From the NCBI RefSeq assembly GCF_000237805.1, contig NZ_CM001376.1, forward strand, positions 354,910 through 418,909: a DNA stretch of 64,000 nt, given 5' to 3'. Shown here one piece after another: positions 32,870 through 41,668 of this stretch. The DNA is from Jonquetella anthropi DSM 22815. Its GTDB lineage: Bacteria > Synergistota > Synergistia > Synergistales > Dethiosulfovibrionaceae. A program made the translations under genes and the position numbers. Position 1 is the first letter of the stretch. Each line of letters begins with the position of its first letter. The notes beneath the pieces were generated by a model, which was not told where the DNA came from, ran no database searches, and saw nothing but the letters and a program-made list of their open reading frames with translations.

Positions 32870-34909
32870 ATGTTTCGATTGAAGTCCGCCATCGCGGCGG
32901 CGGCGCTGCTGTTCGCGATCCCGGTTTTCTCCGCCGCAGGGGAAAAGATAGCTTCCGCCCCGTCAGCACCAGTTTCTTCGGTCACTCCGATGGCCACGGC
33001 GTTCTGGGCTCGGGATTGGAAGAAAGTCGACGCGCTGCTTGCCGATAAAAGCTGCCTGAAGCCGGTCGACCGGTCCTTGGCCGCCAACGCCCTATGGCTT
33101 CAGGGCCGCTGGGCTGAGAGTCAGGCGATCATGGGAGAGCTGAAAGACGAGTACCCGGCGTCGGTTCGCCCGTACGCGGATCTGCTGATGGCTCTGGCGC
33201 TTGAGCGCCTGGGCCAGAAGGATGACGCCCGGCAGGCGGGCATTGCCTTGGCCAAGTCGGATAATTCGCTGATTCAGTTTTTCGGCGAGTACCTTCTCGC
33301 CCGAGTGGCTCGGACGCCGCAGGACGTCCTAGTTCACTATCGAAAGATGCTTAAATTGGCCGGCAAGTCGTCCTCCCGCCGGAAGATGGCGCTTCGCGCT
33401 CTGGCCGCGTCGGGGGGTATGACCGCTGACGAGGCGTACGCTCTGCTGTCGTTTGAAGGGGTGAACGCCAAGGCTCTGGAGGTCATCAAAAAAGCGCCCG
33501 AGTCGGCGAAGAAAAACTACCGGCTCGGCTGGGCGGCCTACGTGGCCGGAAACAACAAAGAGGCCGTTGCCCTGCTCGCGAAGGTACCGTTGAAGAGCCA
33601 GTGGGGCCTTTTGGCAGATTATACCCGAGCGGTCGCGCTGGTTCGGCTGGGTCAAAGACAGGACGCGGTGCCGCTTTACGCGTCCCTGCTAACGCCGCAG
33701 GGAAAGATGGCCCGTCAGGCCTGTCAGAGGCTGTCCTCCCTGACCGAGTCGAAGGACGAGGAGACCGCGGCGGCGGCGACGGAGGCCCTTGTGACCGCCG
33801 CGTCGTCTGACGACGAGTCTCTGGCCCTTTCTGCTCTGTCCCAGCTCAGCAGGCGGTCCACCGACCAAAAAGAATGGGCTCAGGAGCAGTTGGACGCCCG
33901 GTTCCCCAAGTCACCCCAGACGGCGGACCTTTACTGGCAGCGCGGCTGGGAGCACTGGATCGCCGGAGAGGCTCAGGAAGCCCTTGACGCGTGGCGGCGG
34001 GCCGGAGAATGCAAAAACTGGTCTCAGCTTCCGAAGGTGCTTTACTGGCAGGCTCAGGCTCTGCAGAAGCTGGACGAGCCCGACGAGGCTAAAAAAGTTT
34101 TGAAAAGGCTGACCGCCGAGGACCCGTACTCGTTTTACAGCCAAATCGCCGTCCCTGACGCGCCTCTGTTCGTCGAGCGGCCCGACGGGACGCCGGATCC
34201 GGCGTCGCCGCCGTCGGATCTTGAGAGGTGGGGCTTCGTGTCCCACGCCAAGCTCGAACTGGAAGGCAAAACGTCCCTCGCTGACCGGTTGGCTCTCGCT
34301 CGGGTATGCCGCTGGCTGGGCCAAGACGACGAGGCGTTTGCCGCCGTCAGGCCTCTGACAAAAGCGCTCCTGTACGGCAAGGAGCTGCCGGACAAGAAAA
34401 CGGTCCAGCTGTTCTGGCCGCAGGCGTTCAGCGGGCTGGTCAAGGCCAAAGCCGAAGAGCTGTCAGTTAAGCCGGAATTTATCTGGGCCATCATGCGGCA
34501 GGAAAGCTCTTTTAACCCGAGCGTCACGAGCTGGGCGGGAGCGGCCGGGCTCATGCAGCTCATGCCCGGCACGGCCAAGGACGAGGCGCGGCGGCTGCAG
34601 CTCAAGAGTTTCAGCCGGTACAACCCGTCGGACAACATCGCGCTGGGCGTTTCCCACGTGGCGTGGCTGATGAAAAAGTTCGACTCGCTCTACCAGACCG
34701 CGGCGGCCTACAACGCTGGCATGGGCAGCGTGACGAAATGGAACGGGGCGAACTCCCCCGAGCTGAGCCGGGAGGAGTGGATTGAGGAAATTCCGTTCGA
34801 CGAGACGAGAGAGTACGTGAAAAAAGTTCTTGCCAACTACGGCATCTATCAGCGCCTGACCGCTCCGGCCCCGGATCCTGAAACGGGTTCGCCCGCCGGG
34901 ACGAAGTGA
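32870..34909 (+). CDS. slt: Slt70-like soluble lytic murein transglycosylase
   Basis: A 679-residue periplasmic enzyme that cleaves peptidoglycan to 1,6-anhydromuropeptides. Signal peptide about residues 1-23 (IPVFSAAGE), a long alpha-superhelical region of TPR-like repeats (about 35-500), then the SLT domain with catalytic Glu in IMRQESSFNP, GAAGLMQLMPGTA and AAYNAGMGSV. The ATG at 32870 after GAGAGGTG gives the signal peptide first; a longer frame upstream starts inside the divergent HD gene. It ends 24 bp before the fusion gene. Confidence 0.93.
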   Translation: MFRLKSAIAAAALLFAIPVFSAAGEKIASAPSAPVSSVTPMATAFWARDWKKVDALLADKSCLKPVDRSLAANALWLQGRWAESQAIMGELKDEYPASVRPYADLLMALALERLGQKDDARQAGIALAKSDNSLIQFFGEYLLARVARTPQDVLVHYRKMLKLAGKSSSRRKMALRALAASGGMTADEAYALLSFEGVNAKALEVIKKAPESAKKNYRLGWAAYVAGNNKEAVALLAKVPLKSQWGLLADYTRAVALVRLGQRQDAVPLYASLLTPQGKMARQACQRLSSLTESKDEETAAAATEALVTAASSDDESLALSALSQLSRRSTDQKEWAQEQLDARFPKSPQTADLYWQRGWEHWIAGEAQEALDAWRRAGECKNWSQLPKVLYWQAQALQKLDEPDEAKKVLKRLTAEDPYSFYSQIAVPDAPLFVERPDGTPDPASPPSDLERWGFVSHAKLELEGKTSLADRLALARVCRWLGQDDEAFAAVRPLTKALLYGKELPDKKTVQLFWPQAFSGLVKAKAEELSVKPEFIWAIMRQESSFNPSVTSWAGAAGLMQLMPGTAKDEARRLQLKSFSRYNPSDNIALGVSHVAWLMKKFDSLYQTAAAYNAGMGSVTKWNGANSPELSREEWIEEIPFDETREYVKKVLANYGIYQRLTAPAPDPETGSPAGTK

Positions 34910-34933
34910 GCGCGCTGTCAAGGAGGAACTGAC

Positions 34934-37240
34934 GTGACGCAACCCTATCAACCGTTGGAACTGAGGCAGCGGGAGGCTTATGAAAACCTGTGGAAGGAGT
35001 GCCCTCAAAGCTCGTCCGACCAGAGCTTTCTTATCCTGCTGGGGTGGTCGGGGCTCTTCGGCTACGAGGCCGCGTGGGATAACGATCTGGTCTGGCTCCG
35101 TCAGACTCGGCCTGAGGCCCTGTACCTGCCGCCGGCCGGCTCGTGGGAGAATCAGGACTGGGAAAAACGGCTCATCGAACAGGTGGGGCCGAAAGCCCGG
35201 TTCGTCACGGTTCCGGAGCATCTGGCCCTGATCTGGTCCGACCAGCTAGGGCACAAAATCGCCATCGAAGAGGACAGAAACTCGTTCGAGTACCTGTACC
35301 GGGCCGGCGAGTTGGAGACCTTAGCCGGAAACCGCCACATGCGACGGCGCAACAAGATCAACCAGTTCCGTCGGCACCACAAAAGCGTTTTCGTCCCCTT
35401 GAGCGACGAGCTGATCGACCCGATCTTGGCCCTTCAGGCCCGTTGGCTGACAGAGCAGGCGCTCCAACCGGGCTCGAAATCGGAAACGCTTTTGAGGACC
35501 GAGAACGATTGCATTCGTTTGGCCTTGGCCCACTGGAAGGAGTTCGGCTTAGTCGGCGGCGCCGTGGCGGCGGACGGTCAGCTGATCGCCTACACGCTCG
35601 CCGAGCCGGTTCCCGACGGCTCCCTGCAGGTTCACTTTGAAAAAGGGCTGGCCGAGTACGACGGCTCGTACCAGGTGGTTAACCAGGACTTCGCCGTCTT
35701 CCTGAACGGCCGGTATGAGCTTCTTAACCGGGAGGAGGACATGGGGGACCCGGGGCTGCGCCACGCCAAGCTGGCCTACTCGCCGACGATGTTCCTGCGG
35801 AAGTACACGGTCCTTTGGGACGCGGAGGCTACAGAGGGCCATCCGGCCGCCTTCCCGGTTCGTGGGGCCGTTTACCCTGAGAATCCGGCTCAGCCAGAGC
35901 CGACAGAACCGGCGGCTGCAGAATCGACACCAGTTGAACCTCAGCCCAGGCAGGTCACTTGGGAAGAGGTGTTCGACAAGGCGCCCTGCAAGAGCATGCA
36001 GGAGAACTTTGAAGCGCGCAAGCAGTGCAAGGTCTGGCAGTCGGTCGAGGCAGGGCTTGACGAGTGGATAGAGGCTCAAGGGCCGGAGGCGGTGCGGATC
36101 AGCGATGATCTGGCCGCTCATCCGGAGCTTTCCGGCGGGGAAGTCCGCTCCAGCGAAATTTTCGCGTCCCTATTGGCGCGGCACGGCTTCGCGGTAGAGC
36201 AGCCGTTCATGGAGATGCCCACGGCGTTTATGGCCCGCAAGACGTTGGGGCACGGCGGCCCGGTGGTCGCGTTTTTGGTGGAGTACGACGCCCTGCCGGA
36301 CGTGGGACACGGCTGCGGTCACAACCTTCACGGCACCGTCGCGGCGTTCGCCGGCATGGGGCTGGCCCACGTGCTGGAGCGTCACCGCTGCGACGCCACT
36401 GTTTGGGTGATCGGCACGCCGGCCGAAGAGACGTGGGGCGGCAAAATCCCCATGGCGTCAGGCGGAGTGTTCGACGGCGTGACGCTCGCCCTCATGTTCC
36501 ACTGCACTACCGGAATGGCTAAGGTCGCGTCGCGCTTTCTCGCGCTGGACGGCTGGCAGTTTGACTTTTCGGGCAAGCCGGCTCACTCGTCCGGCGCCCC
36601 GTGGAAAGGCCGCAGCGCCTTGAACGGCCTTCGGCTCTTCCTGAACGCGTTGGACATGATGCGGCTTCACATGATGCCGTCGGACCGTCTCCATTCGGTC
36701 ATCACCGACGGCGACGGGGCGATCAACGTCATCGCTCCCAAGGCGTCGTGCCGCGTCGAGACGCGGGCCGTCAACCGGCCGCGGCTCGATAGCCTGAACG
36801 AGATGGTCCTGGCGGCCGCCAAGGGAGCGGCGCTGGCAACCGGAACGTCCGTGACGTGGAACAAATTCATGCCGAGCTTTGACGACATGCTGCCCAACTT
36901 AGCGGCGGAAGAACTGGCGTTCCGCGTGCTGGACGACATGGGTATTCCGGTGGCGAAAGGCGAAGAGCTGGATGGGTCCAGCGACATCGGCAACGTATCA
37001 TACCGTTGTCCGGCCATTCATCCGCTCCTTTCGATCTGCCAGACTAAGCTGCCGGCCCACACGGCCGCGTTCGCCGAGGCCACGGTCGGGGAAGACGGGC
37101 ACAAGGCCCTGCTGACGGGCATTCGAGCTCTGGCCCGTATCGGCGGGCGTGTCGCGATCGACCCGGCGCTGGCCGCCCTCATCAGGCAGGACTTTGAAGG
37201 GGCTCGGGCCGCTCAAGTGGGCCCGAAAGACGAGAAGTAA
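34934..37240 (+). CDS. Fusion of DUF2156 (GNAT-like acyltransferase) domain with an M20 metallo-amidohydrolase
   Basis: A 768-residue two-domain protein. Residues about 1-300 match DUF2156 proteins (C-terminal fold of lysyl-phosphatidylglycerol synthase, tandem GNAT): GNRHMRRRNKINQFRR and HFEKGLAEYDGSYQVVNQDF. A Pro/Glu/Ala-rich linker spans about 310-340. Residues about 350-755 are an M20D/AbgB-like amidohydrolase with metal motifs GHGCGHNLHG, IGTPAEETWGG, and a dimerisation-domain FSGKPAHSS. GTG start with AAGGAGG 7 bp upstream. Both parts are full length and in one frame with no stop or shift. The joint role is unknown: one half would attach, the other hydrolyse, an amide-linked amino acid. 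Confidence 0.85.
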   Translation: MTQPYQPLELRQREAYENLWKECPQSSSDQSFLILLGWSGLFGYEAAWDNDLVWLRQTRPEALYLPPAGSWENQDWEKRLIEQVGPKARFVTVPEHLALIWSDQLGHKIAIEEDRNSFEYLYRAGELETLAGNRHMRRRNKINQFRRHHKSVFVPLSDELIDPILALQARWLTEQALQPGSKSETLLRTENDCIRLALAHWKEFGLVGGAVAADGQLIAYTLAEPVPDGSLQVHFEKGLAEYDGSYQVVNQDFAVFLNGRYELLNREEDMGDPGLRHAKLAYSPTMFLRKYTVLWDAEATEGHPAAFPVRGAVYPENPAQPEPTEPAAAESTPVEPQPRQVTWEEVFDKAPCKSMQENFEARKQCKVWQSVEAGLDEWIEAQGPEAVRISDDLAAHPELSGGEVRSSEIFASLLARHGFAVEQPFMEMPTAFMARKTLGHGGPVVAFLVEYDALPDVGHGCGHNLHGTVAAFAGMGLAHVLERHRCDATVWVIGTPAEETWGGKIPMASGGVFDGVTLALMFHCTTGMAKVASRFLALDGWQFDFSGKPAHSSGAPWKGRSALNGLRLFLNALDMMRLHMMPSDRLHSVITDGDGAINVIAPKASCRVETRAVNRPRLDSLNEMVLAAAKGAALATGTSVTWNKFMPSFDDMLPNLAAEELAFRVLDDMGIPVAKGEELDGSSDIGNVSYRCPAIHPLLSICQTKLPAHTAAFAEATVGEDGHKALLTGIRALARIGGRVAIDPALAALIRQDFEGARAAQVGPKDEK

Positions 37241-37246
37241 AAACGA

Positions 37247-37287
37247 GCGGAGACCCTCCGATATCATCGGAGAGCCTCCGCCTTTTT
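37247..37287. terminator. Bidirectional terminator between the fusion gene and rmuC
   Basis: GCGGAG-ACC-CTCCGAT / ATCGGAG-AGC-CTCCGC around an ATC loop, then CTTTTT on the plus side and, in the other direction, a T-run from 37243-37239. It overlaps the 3' end of convergent rmuC (stop at 37264). Confidence 0.8.
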
Positions 37288-38583
37288 ATGGCTGGGGGCC
37301 GGTCCTTCGGGCTCTCGCCCTTCCGGCTCATCGGATCGTTCAACGCCCTCGAGCCGCTGTTCCATCGCCCGGGTCCGCCGGCCGGTCTCCTCAATCGAGT
37401 TTGCCGCGGCGCCGAGCTGTTTCCTCACCCGCTCGAGAACCTCGCCGAAGCGGGCGAACTCGGTCTTCACGTCGCCGAGAATCCGCCAGATCTCGCCGCT
37501 TCGTCGGCTGATGGCCAAGGCGCGAAAGCCGAGCCTCAGGCTGTTGAGCAGGGCGGCCAATGTGGTCGGCCCAACCGGGACGACCCGGTGCCGCTCCTGA
37601 AGCGACGGCAGAGTCGACGGGTCGCGCAGCGCTTCGGCGTACAGGCTTTCCGACGGCAGGAACAGCAGGGCGAAGTCGGTCGTGACCGGCGGGCGGACGT
37701 ACTTTTTCCGCACCGACGCGGCCTGAAGGTCAAGGGCCTTGATCAGCTCCCGTCGGCCAGCCGCTTCTCCGTCGGCGTCGCCTCGCTCTCTGGCGGCCAA
37801 CAGCCGCTCGTATGACGCCAGAGGGAACTTGGCGTCAAGGGGCAGCCACAGCGGCGGCTCGTCCGGGTCGCCGGTGGGGATTTTCAGCCCGAAGTCGACC
37901 CGCTCGGCCGAGTCCGGATCAAGGGCGACGCTCCGTTCGTACTGAGCCGGGGCGAGAATTTGCGACAAGAGGCTTTCGAGCTGAACTTCCCCCCACGTCC
38001 CTCGGGTCTTGACGCCCGTGAGGGTCCGCTGAAGGTCGCCCACGTCGCCTGCCAGCCCCTGCATCTCTCCCAAGCCGCGCTGAACTGCTTCCAGCTGTCC
38101 GCTGACTTGGGCGAACGAGTCGCCCAGCCGTCGGGACAGGGTGGTCTCAAGCCGTTCGCTGACCGCCTGACGGAGCTCGTCGACCCGCCGGGAGTTCTCG
38201 CTTTCAAGCCGGGCGAGGGCCTCAGCCAGTTTTGTCTCCTGCTCGCCGAGTCGTTGCTGAACCGACAGAAGCTGATCGGTCGTGTGCCGCTCAAGCGACT
38301 CCATCTGTCGGGTCTGAAGTCCGCTCAGCCGGTCAAAGCTCTCCGCCGCCCGCCGGCCGTAAGAGTCCAGAGCGTCGCGCACGTCCCGGCTGCTTTCGGC
38401 GCCGCGCTGGAGCGCTTCGGCCCGTTGGTCCTTCATTTCCTCCTGAAGCAGGCCGATCATCATGTCGAGGGCGTCGTCGCTGTCGCGCCGGGACAGCCTG
38501 ACGTGCCAGATCGCGACGGCCAAAGCGCAGGCCGCGCACAGCGCGCTGACGGCCGCAGCCCAGCCGATAAACTGGATTGTCAC
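37264..38583 (-). CDS. rmuC: RmuC family protein
   Basis: A 439-residue RmuC: an N-terminal TM helix (about residues 5-27), a long coiled coil (about 30-195) and the nuclease-like core with the family blocks GVKTRGTWGEVQLESLL, LPLDAKFPLASYERL, FALLFLPSESLYAEAL and VVPVGPTTLAALLNSLRLG. RmuC limits recombination at inverted repeats in E. coli. GTG 38583 is chosen because GGAGGTGAGACC precedes it and the TM helix follows; the open frame extends to 38751 without support. A minus-strand TACAAT at 38642-38637 is a possible -10. Confidence 0.92.
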   Translation of the reverse strand: MTIQFIGWAAAVSALCAACALAVAIWHVRLSRRDSDDALDMMIGLLQEEMKDQRAEALQRGAESSRDVRDALDSYGRRAAESFDRLSGLQTRQMESLERHTTDQLLSVQQRLGEQETKLAEALARLESENSRRVDELRQAVSERLETTLSRRLGDSFAQVSGQLEAVQRGLGEMQGLAGDVGDLQRTLTGVKTRGTWGEVQLESLLSQILAPAQYERSVALDPDSAERVDFGLKIPTGDPDEPPLWLPLDAKFPLASYERLLAARERGDADGEAAGRRELIKALDLQAASVRKKYVRPPVTTDFALLFLPSESLYAEALRDPSTLPSLQERHRVVPVGPTTLAALLNSLRLGFRALAISRRSGEIWRILGDVKTEFARFGEVLERVRKQLGAAANSIEETGRRTRAMEQRLEGVERSDEPEGREPEGPAPSHKKAEALR

Positions 38584-38775
38584 GGTCTCACCTCCGAAAG
38601 AACATAGGCCCCAGAGGGGTTTTTCTTGGTTCGTCCATTGTAGATGAAAAAACAAACTGAAACTAGAGACAAGCTGTTGTTTTTCACCAGATGAACTGGT
38701 ATCGTGACGGTATCCGGAACGTTTTCCGGCGCGTCCGGCCCAACTGGGCAAGCGGACTGAGAAGGGGTGTGCGGG

Positions 38776-39615
38776 ATGGGATTTTTATCCAAGTGCGTGA
38801 TGGTTCAGGGGTGCTCGTCTTCGGTGGGAAAGAGCGTGCTGACGGCTGGCCTGTGTCGGCTGTACGCCCGCCGGGGCTTTCGCGTCGCGCCGTTTAAGGC
38901 TCAGAACATGGCGTTCCCTGCCTACCTGCCGGACGGCCGGGCGATCGCCGGCAGCGTGGTCACTCAGGCCGAAGCCGCCTGCCGGGAGCCGGAAAGCGAC
39001 ATGAACCCGATACTCCTGCGGGTGGCCGGCGAAGGGGTCAGCGAGGTGTTCGTCCACGGCCGTTCGATTGGGCTGATTCCGGGCCACCAGTATCAGGCCG
39101 ACAAGGGAAAGTTCCGTCCCAAAGTGGAAGAGTCCTGGCGGCGCCTTCTCGCGTCAAACGACGTGGTCGTCATCGAGGGAGCCGGGAGCCCGGCGGAGAT
39201 CAACCTGAAAAAGGACGACTTAGTCAACATGGGCATGGCGAAAATGGCCGGCGCGCCGGTTCTGCTGGTTGGGGACATCGACCGGGGCGGCGTGTTCGCC
39301 GCCTTGGCTGGGACGCTGCTCCTGCTGGACCCGGAGGAGCGCGATTTGGTCAAAGGAATGGTGATCAACAAGTTCCGCGGCGATTTGTCGCTTCTGGAAC
39401 CCGGGTTGGCCATGATCGAGAACATCACAGGCAAGCCAGTTCTCGGCGTGGTGCGGTACTTCCGTTCCGGCCTGCCGGAAGAGGACAGCTTGGAGGTTCC
39501 CGCCGCGCCTCTGACAGCCGAGGAGCGGAACGAACGGTACGACCGGCTAGCTGACTTGTTGGAATCGTCGTTGGACGTGGCCAAGCTCGACCAAATCGTC
39601 GGGGTAGCGAGGTGA
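38776..39615 (+). CDS. cobQ: Cobyric acid synthase lacking the glutamine amidotransferase domain
   Basis: A 279-residue protein; full CobQ is about 490-510. The N-terminal ATP-dependent synthase domain is complete (GCSSSVGKS P-loop, PFKAQNMAF, DMNPILLR, VIEGAGSPAEINL, LLVGDIDRGGVFA, VINKFRGD). Straight after LPEEDSLEV, where the GATase_3 domain should begin, the sequence goes to ERYDRLADLLESSLDVAKL, which matches the extreme C-terminal helix of ordinary CobQ. About 210 residues with the catalytic Cys and His are absent. No frameshift is seen. ATG 38776 has AAGGGG 8 bp upstream. First gene of the late cobalamin operon; its product would feed cbiB. Confidence 0.88.
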   Translation: MGFLSKCVMVQGCSSSVGKSVLTAGLCRLYARRGFRVAPFKAQNMAFPAYLPDGRAIAGSVVTQAEAACREPESDMNPILLRVAGEGVSEVFVHGRSIGLIPGHQYQADKGKFRPKVEESWRRLLASNDVVVIEGAGSPAEINLKKDDLVNMGMAKMAGAPVLLVGDIDRGGVFAALAGTLLLLDPEERDLVKGMVINKFRGDLSLLEPGLAMIENITGKPVLGVVRYFRSGLPEEDSLEVPAAPLTAEERNERYDRLADLLESSLDVAKLDQIVGVAR

Positions 39616-40589
39616 CCGGCCTCTTTTCCCTCGCTTGGGCTCTGGCCGCCGACTGGCTGTTCGGCGACCCGGAAGGGCTGCCCCACCCGGTTTGCGCTGT
39701 TGGCCGGTTCATCGGCTGGTGGGACCGTCTGGCAAGAAAACGTTTGAGCGGGGGAGAGCGAAGCGCCTTTCGCCTTCGGCTGGCCGGTCTGGCCGGCTGG
39801 TGCGCCACAGTCGCTGGGACGTTTCTGTTCGTCTGGGCGACCGTTGCCGCCGCCGGTCGGCTGAGCGCGGCGGCTGGCTTTCTCGTCCAGACCTACTGGC
39901 TGTTTTCTGGGCTGGCGGCGACCTGTTTGAGCAGGGAAGCCGCGGCTGTCGCCGGGTTTCTCCGCGCCGGCGACCTGCCGTCGGCCCGCCGTCGGCTGGC
40001 CGGCCTTGTTGGACGGGATACCGGAGAGCTTTCTTCATATCAAGTAGTTCAGGCGGTCGTCGAAACGGTAGCGGAAAACTGCTCGGACGGCGCCTTGGCC
40101 CCGATTTTTTGGGCGGCGCTCGGCGCGCCGTTTGGCCTGTCCGCTCCGGCCATGTGGGCCTATAAGGCGGTCAACACTATGGATTCAATGGTTGGGTACT
40201 TGGACGAGACGCACCGGGACATCGGTTTTGTCCCAGCGAAGGCGGACGACGTTTTCAACTGGATTCCAGCCCGGCTGGCTGTCATTCTGTTCGCCCTGAT
40301 GGCGCCGAGTCTGGGTTTCGACGGGGCCAAGACGCTACGCACCGGCTTCGAGCAGGGGCGCCGCCACCTGAGCCCCAACGCCGGATACCCGGAAGCCGCA
40401 ATGGCCGGGGCGCTGGGAATCACCCTTGGCGGGACTCACACCTACGGCGGAATGACGGTCGTCAAGCCCGAACTGACCGGCGGAACCGACGAGCCGAACG
40501 TCCGGCACATCGACATGGCTCGGTCGTTTCTGTGGCCGGCGACGCTCTGGGCGGCGCTGCTCCTGTCGCCTCTGTGGCTCCTGCCATGA
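39612..40589 (+). CDS. cbiB: Adenosylcobinamide-phosphate synthase CbiB/CobD
   Basis: A 325-residue membrane protein that attaches aminopropanol phosphate to adenosylcobyric acid. Family blocks: DWLFGDPEGLPHPV, VVETVAENCSDGALAP, YKAVNTMDSMVGY, SPNAGYPEAAMAGALG. GTG start overlaps the cobQ stop (GTGA). Same operon order as in many B12 producers. Confidence 0.95.
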   Translation: MTGLFSLAWALAADWLFGDPEGLPHPVCAVGRFIGWWDRLARKRLSGGERSAFRLRLAGLAGWCATVAGTFLFVWATVAAAGRLSAAAGFLVQTYWLFSGLAATCLSREAAAVAGFLRAGDLPSARRRLAGLVGRDTGELSSYQVVQAVVETVAENCSDGALAPIFWAALGAPFGLSAPAMWAYKAVNTMDSMVGYLDETHRDIGFVPAKADDVFNWIPARLAVILFALMAPSLGFDGAKTLRTGFEQGRRHLSPNAGYPEAAMAGALGITLGGTHTYGGMTVVKPELTGGTDEPNVRHIDMARSFLWPATLWAALLLSPLWLLP

Positions 40590-41668
40590 CGGCGGCGCGG
40601 CACGGCGGCGACGTGGAAGGAGCCCGTCGGACCTGGGGCCGGGAACGGTGGCTCGACTTCAGCTCCAACATCTGCCCGTTAGGCGTGCCGCGTCCCGTGG
40701 CCGACGCCTTGACGGAACACCTGTCAGATGACCTGACGTCGTACCCGGATCCTCAGTGCCGCCGCGTTCGGGAGATCGTCGGCCGATTGTGCGGCGCTTC
40801 GGAGGACGAAGTCCTTCCCGGCTGCGGTGTGTCCCAGCTCCTTTGGGCGCTCGGGCCGCTGCTGCCCAGTCCTGTTCTGCTGCCCGAACCCAGTTTTGTG
40901 GACTACCGGCGTTCTTTGGCCCGCCGGGGCGGGCATGACGTGCGCCCGTTCCATCTGAAACTGGAATCTCCCGGCCCGTCGCCGGACGATCTGGCGGAAG
41001 GGGCGGCCGGCTGCCGGGCAATTCTGATGGGCAACCCGAACAACCCGACGTCGTTTTTGTTCCAGCCAAACGAGCTGGTTTCCGCCCTGACCCCGTGGCT
41101 TGACGGAGGCGGCCTGCTGGTCCTTGACGAGTCGTTCGTGACCCTGACCGACGGCGGGGCTGCCAACTCGTGCTGGCCCCTGCTGCGCGGACGGCCGAAC
41201 GTCGTCGTGTTTCAGTCGGTAACCAAGTCGCTGGCCCTGCCGGGGCTTCGTCTCGGTTGGGTACTGGGCGGAAAAGAGCTGCTCGCCAAGTTGGCCGACG
41301 AGCTCCCCGACTGGTCGGTCAGCGGCCCCGCCACCCGCGCGGCCGAGGCGTTCGGCCGGCTGGACGAATACGCCGCCAGCCGACGAAAGTGGCTGATCGA
41401 ACAGAGAAAATACCTGACGGACGGCCTTTCCAATCTGCCCGGCGTGACCGTTTTCCCGCCGTCGGCCAACTTCGTCCTCGTCAGGTTCGAGCGGACGACC
41501 GGAACGTTCGTCGCTCAAAAGTTGGCCGAGCGGGGAATTTTGGTTCGCCGGTGCGCCGACTTCCCCGGGCTGGACGACCGATACGTTCGGCTGGCCGTCA
41601 AGGACGGGACGGCGAACCGACAGCTGCTGGCCGCGCTTGAAGAGACGCTGAAGGAGGGGGAACGGTGA
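40586..41668 (+). CDS. cobD: L-threonine-O-3-phosphate decarboxylase-like PLP enzyme (CobD, Salmonella naming)
   Basis: A 360-residue fold-type I PLP enzyme of the HisC/CobD group: DFSSNICPLG, GNPNNPTS, VLDESFVTLT, PLP Lys in SVTKSLALPGLRLG, and the C-terminal Arg region (VRLAVKD). In this operon it would make (R)-1-amino-2-propanol phosphate for CbiB. ATG 40586 overlaps the cbiB stop (ATGA) and gives the normal N-terminus HGGDVEGARR. A histidinol-phosphate aminotransferase function cannot be excluded from sequence but the context argues for CobD. Confidence 0.88.
   Translation: MTAARHGGDVEGARRTWGRERWLDFSSNICPLGVPRPVADALTEHLSDDLTSYPDPQCRRVREIVGRLCGASEDEVLPGCGVSQLLWALGPLLPSPVLLPEPSFVDYRRSLARRGGHDVRPFHLKLESPGPSPDDLAEGAAGCRAILMGNPNNPTSFLFQPNELVSALTPWLDGGGLLVLDESFVTLTDGGAANSCWPLLRGRPNVVVFQSVTKSLALPGLRLGWVLGGKELLAKLADELPDWSVSGPATRAAEAFGRLDEYAASRRKWLIEQRKYLTDGLSNLPGVTVFPPSANFVLVRFERTTGTFVAQKLAERGILVRRCADFPGLDDRYVRLAVKDGTANRQLLAALEETLKEGER

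Noticed and set aside
38600-38775. A second cobalamin riboswitch before the cob operon
   Set aside because: No B12 box (GCCACTG core) is present in the leader; only small hairpins are seen.
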